From positions 1-26,713 of the forward strand of contig JBKPSJ010000424.1 of the NCBI GenBank assembly GCA_046765875.1: a stretch of DNA of 26,713 nt, written 5' to 3'. The notes below the pieces were generated by a model. The model had not been told where the DNA came from. It made no database searches and saw nothing but the letters and a program-made list of their open reading frames with translations. This DNA comes from DASRHY01 sp046765875. GTDB lineage: Bacteria > Actinomycetota > Actinomycetes > Propionibacteriales > Kribbellaceae. The position numbers and the translations under genes were made by a program. Shown here piece after piece: positions 24,604 through 26,713 of the stretch (positions are counted from its first letter, which is position 1; each line of letters starts with the position of its first letter).

Positions 24604-25914
24604 ATGACTGAGCGCGGCTACGCCCCCGAGGCCGAGGTGGTCCGGCTCTGCACGGAGCTGATCCGGATCGACACAACGAACTACGGCAACGGGAGGAGCG
24701 TCGGCGAACGTCGCGCCGCCGAGTACGTCGCCGAACAGCTGGCCGAGGTCGGCATCGAGTCGCGGATCTTCGAGTCCGAGCCCGGCCGGGCGAACCTGGT
24801 GGCGCGATGGGAGGGTGCGGACCCGGGCGCCGGGCCGCTGCTGGTGCACGGCCACCTGGACGTCGTACCGGCGGACTCCAGGGACTGGAAGGTGGACCCG
24901 TTCTCGGGCGAGCTCGCCGACGGCTGCATATGGGGCCGCGGTGCGGTCGACATGAAGGACTTCGACGCGATGGTCCTGGCGGTGGTACGTGCCCGCGCCC
25001 GGGCCGGGGTCAGGCCGCGGCGGCCGCTGCAGCTGGTGTTCACCGCCGACGAGGAGGCCGGCTCGGTGTACGGGGCGCACTGGCTCGTCGACAACCATCC
25101 GGACGGGATCGCGGACTGCAGGGAGGGGATCGGCGAGGTCGGCGGGTTCTCCATCACCGTCCGCGACGACCTGCGGCTGTACCTGGTCGAGACCGCGGAG
25201 AAGGGCCTGGCCTGGATGCGGCTCAAGGCCCGCGGCGCCGCCGGGCACGGGTCGATGGTGCAGAACGACAACGCGGTGACCGCACTCACCGCCGCGGTGA
25301 CCCGGCTTGGCGAGTACGACTGGCCGGTCGAGGTGACCACGACGGTCCAGCGGTTCCTCAACGAGCTGGCCGCGGCCGGGATCGAGCTGGACCTCCACGA
25401 CCCGCAGGGCTCGGTGCACCAGCTGGGCAGCTTCGCCCGGATGTTCGGCGCCACGATCCGCAACGTCACCAACCCGACGATGCTCAACGCCGGCTACAAG
25501 GTGAACGTCGTACCCGGCGAGGCCGAGGCGCACGTCGACGGCCGGTTCCTGCCGGGCCACCAGGAAGAGTTCTTCGCGAAGGTTGACGAGTTGATCGGGG
25601 ACAAGGTCACCCGTGAGCTGGTCGTACACGACAAGGCGCTTGAGACCGAGTTCGCCGGCGGGCTGGTGGACGCGATGCGGTCCTGCCTGTCCGCGGAGGA
25701 CCCGGCCGCGCAGGCGGTGCCGTACCTGATGAGCGGCGGCACCGACGCGAAGGCCTGGAGCCGGCTCGGGATCAAGTGCTTCGGATTCTCGCCGCTGCAG
25801 TTGCCGCCGGACCTGGACTTCATGGCGATGTTCCACGGCATCGACGAGAGGGTCCCGGTGACGGCGCTGGAGTTCGGCTGCCGCGTGCTCGACCGCTTCC
25901 TCGACGACGCCTAA
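24604..25914 (+). CDS. M20-family metallopeptidase (ArgE/DapE/ACY1-like)
   Basis: A 436-residue cytosolic zinc amidohydrolase. The ATG at 24604 is preferred because AGG lies nine bases upstream; the ATG at 24595 is directly preceded by it. Metal and catalytic motifs in order: HGHLDVVP (His84, Asp86), GAVDMKD (Asp116), DEEAGS (catalytic base Glu150 and zinc Glu151), the dimerisation domain with ARGAAGHGSM, then MSGGTDAKAW and the final zinc His in FHGIDERV. All are intact. M20 enzymes cleave N-acyl-amino acids or dipeptides; the exact substrate is not readable. It is followed, 42 bases later, by a GNAT-like gene on the same strand, which suggests a linked amide-forming and amide-cleaving pair, as inference only. 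Confidence 0.94.
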   Translation: MTERGYAPEAEVVRLCTELIRIDTTNYGNGRSVGERRAAEYVAEQLAEVGIESRIFESEPGRANLVARWEGADPGAGPLLVHGHLDVVPADSRDWKVDPFSGELADGCIWGRGAVDMKDFDAMVLAVVRARARAGVRPRRPLQLVFTADEEAGSVYGAHWLVDNHPDGIADCREGIGEVGGFSITVRDDLRLYLVETAEKGLAWMRLKARGAAGHGSMVQNDNAVTALTAAVTRLGEYDWPVEVTTTVQRFLNELAAAGIELDLHDPQGSVHQLGSFARMFGATIRNVTNPTMLNAGYKVNVVPGEAEAHVDGRFLPGHQEEFFAKVDELIGDKVTRELVVHDKALETEFAGGLVDAMRSCLSAEDPAAQAVPYLMSGGTDAKAWSRLGIKCFGFSPLQLPPDLDFMAMFHGIDERVPVTALEFGCRVLDRFLDDA

Positions 25915-25956
25915 ATTCCCTGCGGAATCGAGCGATCACCTGGCATCCTCACGGAC

Positions 25957-26697
25957 ATGAGCGACCTGGTGATCACCACGCTGGCCGAGCGTCCGGGGTA
26001 TCTGAACCACCTGTACGAGATCGAGGACGCGTGGCCGCGGTTCATGCTCCAGGACCCCGTGGGGAACGCGCTGTTCCACCAGGTAGCCGTCACCTTTCCG
26101 GAGTACAACATCGTGGCGACGGCCGACGACCTGCTGGTGGCGCGCGGGCGGGCGATCCCGTTCCGGTTCCCGACCGAGAACCGGCCCGAACTACCGGCCA
26201 GCGGCTGGGACCGGGTGATGATCTGGGGGATCGGCGACCACCGGCGCGGCGAGACGCCGACGGCCGCCAGTGCGCTGGAGATCGCGATCGCGCAGGACCA
26301 CCTCGGCAAGGGCCTGTCGTACCTGATGCTCGACGCGATGCGAAACGCCGTCCGCAAGCAGGGCATCGACACCCTGTACGCACCGGTCCGGCCGAACGGC
26401 AAGCAGGACCCGCAGTTGCCGATGGCAACGTATATCGGGCAGGTACGCGACGACGGGCTGCCGGTGGATCCGTGGCTGCGCGTGCACGTCAAGGCCGGCG
26501 CCGAAATCGTCAAGGTAGCGCCGACCTCGATGGTGGTCCCGGGCTCGCTGGCCGAGTGGCGGGAGTGGACCGGCCTGCCGTTCGACCAGCCGGGCGACGT
26601 ACACGTACCGGGCGCGCTCACGCCGGTGCACTGCTACCCCGAACACGACCAGGCCGTGTACGTCGAACCCAACGTCTGGGTCCGGCACGACCTCTAG
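25957..26697 (+). CDS. GNAT-like acyltransferase protein
   Basis: A 246-residue protein. The ATG at 25957 is preceded by only a weak site. The middle (about residues 108-150) has GNAT motif A style: SALEIAIAQDHLGKGLSYLMLDAMRNAVRK, then GIDTLYAPVRPN, where the LGKG segment corresponds to the R/Q-x-x-G-x-G/A acetyl-CoA loop in degenerate form. The N-terminal (EDAWPRFMLQDP, FPEYNIVATAD) and C-terminal (PTSMVVPGSLAEWREWTGLPF) parts are conserved-looking and lie outside the usual GNAT core. An acetyl- or acyltransferase role is likely but the substrate is unknown. It is probably cotranscribed with the M20 peptidase upstream. Only 16 bases remain after its stop. Confidence 0.8.
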   Translation: MSDLVITTLAERPGYLNHLYEIEDAWPRFMLQDPVGNALFHQVAVTFPEYNIVATADDLLVARGRAIPFRFPTENRPELPASGWDRVMIWGIGDHRRGETPTAASALEIAIAQDHLGKGLSYLMLDAMRNAVRKQGIDTLYAPVRPNGKQDPQLPMATYIGQVRDDGLPVDPWLRVHVKAGAEIVKVAPTSMVVPGSLAEWREWTGLPFDQPGDVHVPGALTPVHCYPEHDQAVYVEPNVWVRHDL

Positions 26698-26713
26698 GAA
26701 TGCAGGGTGCTGC

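Overview
The window is high-GC bacterial DNA with purine-rich ribosome-binding sites, many GTG starts, a Ku protein, an HxlR regulator, a DUF1841/pRiA4b fusion, a coenzyme-F420-type oxidoreductase fold and a tRNA-Leu without an encoded CCA. Together these point to an actinobacterium. A Propionibacteriales-type organism such as Kribbella or a relative would fit the codon use, but that is a guess. No phage, transposase, CRISPR array or plasmid gene is visible, so this looks like ordinary chromosomal DNA with several independent small loci.

Layout, left to right. Bases 1-1727 hold the start of a secreted sialidase-like protein (minus), a DUF1772 membrane protein (plus) and a STAS-domain ORF whose only canonical start is followed three codons later by an in-frame TGA. 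Bases 1714-4997 are the pta-ackA operon (minus, 4-base overlap), which interconverts acetyl-CoA and acetate with ATP formation. A perfect 16-bp hairpin separates it from two exported proteases (5138-8963, both minus): a short M1 aminopeptidase and an S8 protease carrying an autotransporter-type beta-helix repeat. Next come a GH15 glucoamylase/trehalase-like gene broken by a one-base shift in a G-run (9302-11166) and, convergent with it, a small membrane protein plus glucose-6-phosphate dehydrogenase pair.

Bases 13093-15322 carry a proline-rich/coiled-coil protein divergent from Ku. They are followed by a PQQ-propeller lipoprotein, an F420-type NADP oxidoreductase and the large DUF1841-pRiA4b fusion protein. 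Bases 20204-21606 form a compact divergent pair: an HxlR regulator and a signal-less HtrA-like trypsin-PDZ protein, with a near-perfect 20-bp palindrome over the likely protease promoter. This is the best candidate for a self-contained regulatory module. The right end holds a membrane-anchored propeller-like protein, tRNA-Leu(GAG), and a co-directional PhyH dioxygenase / M20 peptidase / GNAT-like row.

The strongest leads are the HxlR-operator-HtrA module, the autotransporter-like passenger repeat in a probable Gram-positive secreted protease, the DUF1841-pRiA4b fusion, and the two damaged reading frames (STAS and GH15). All family assignments come from reading motifs by eye; no database search was run.
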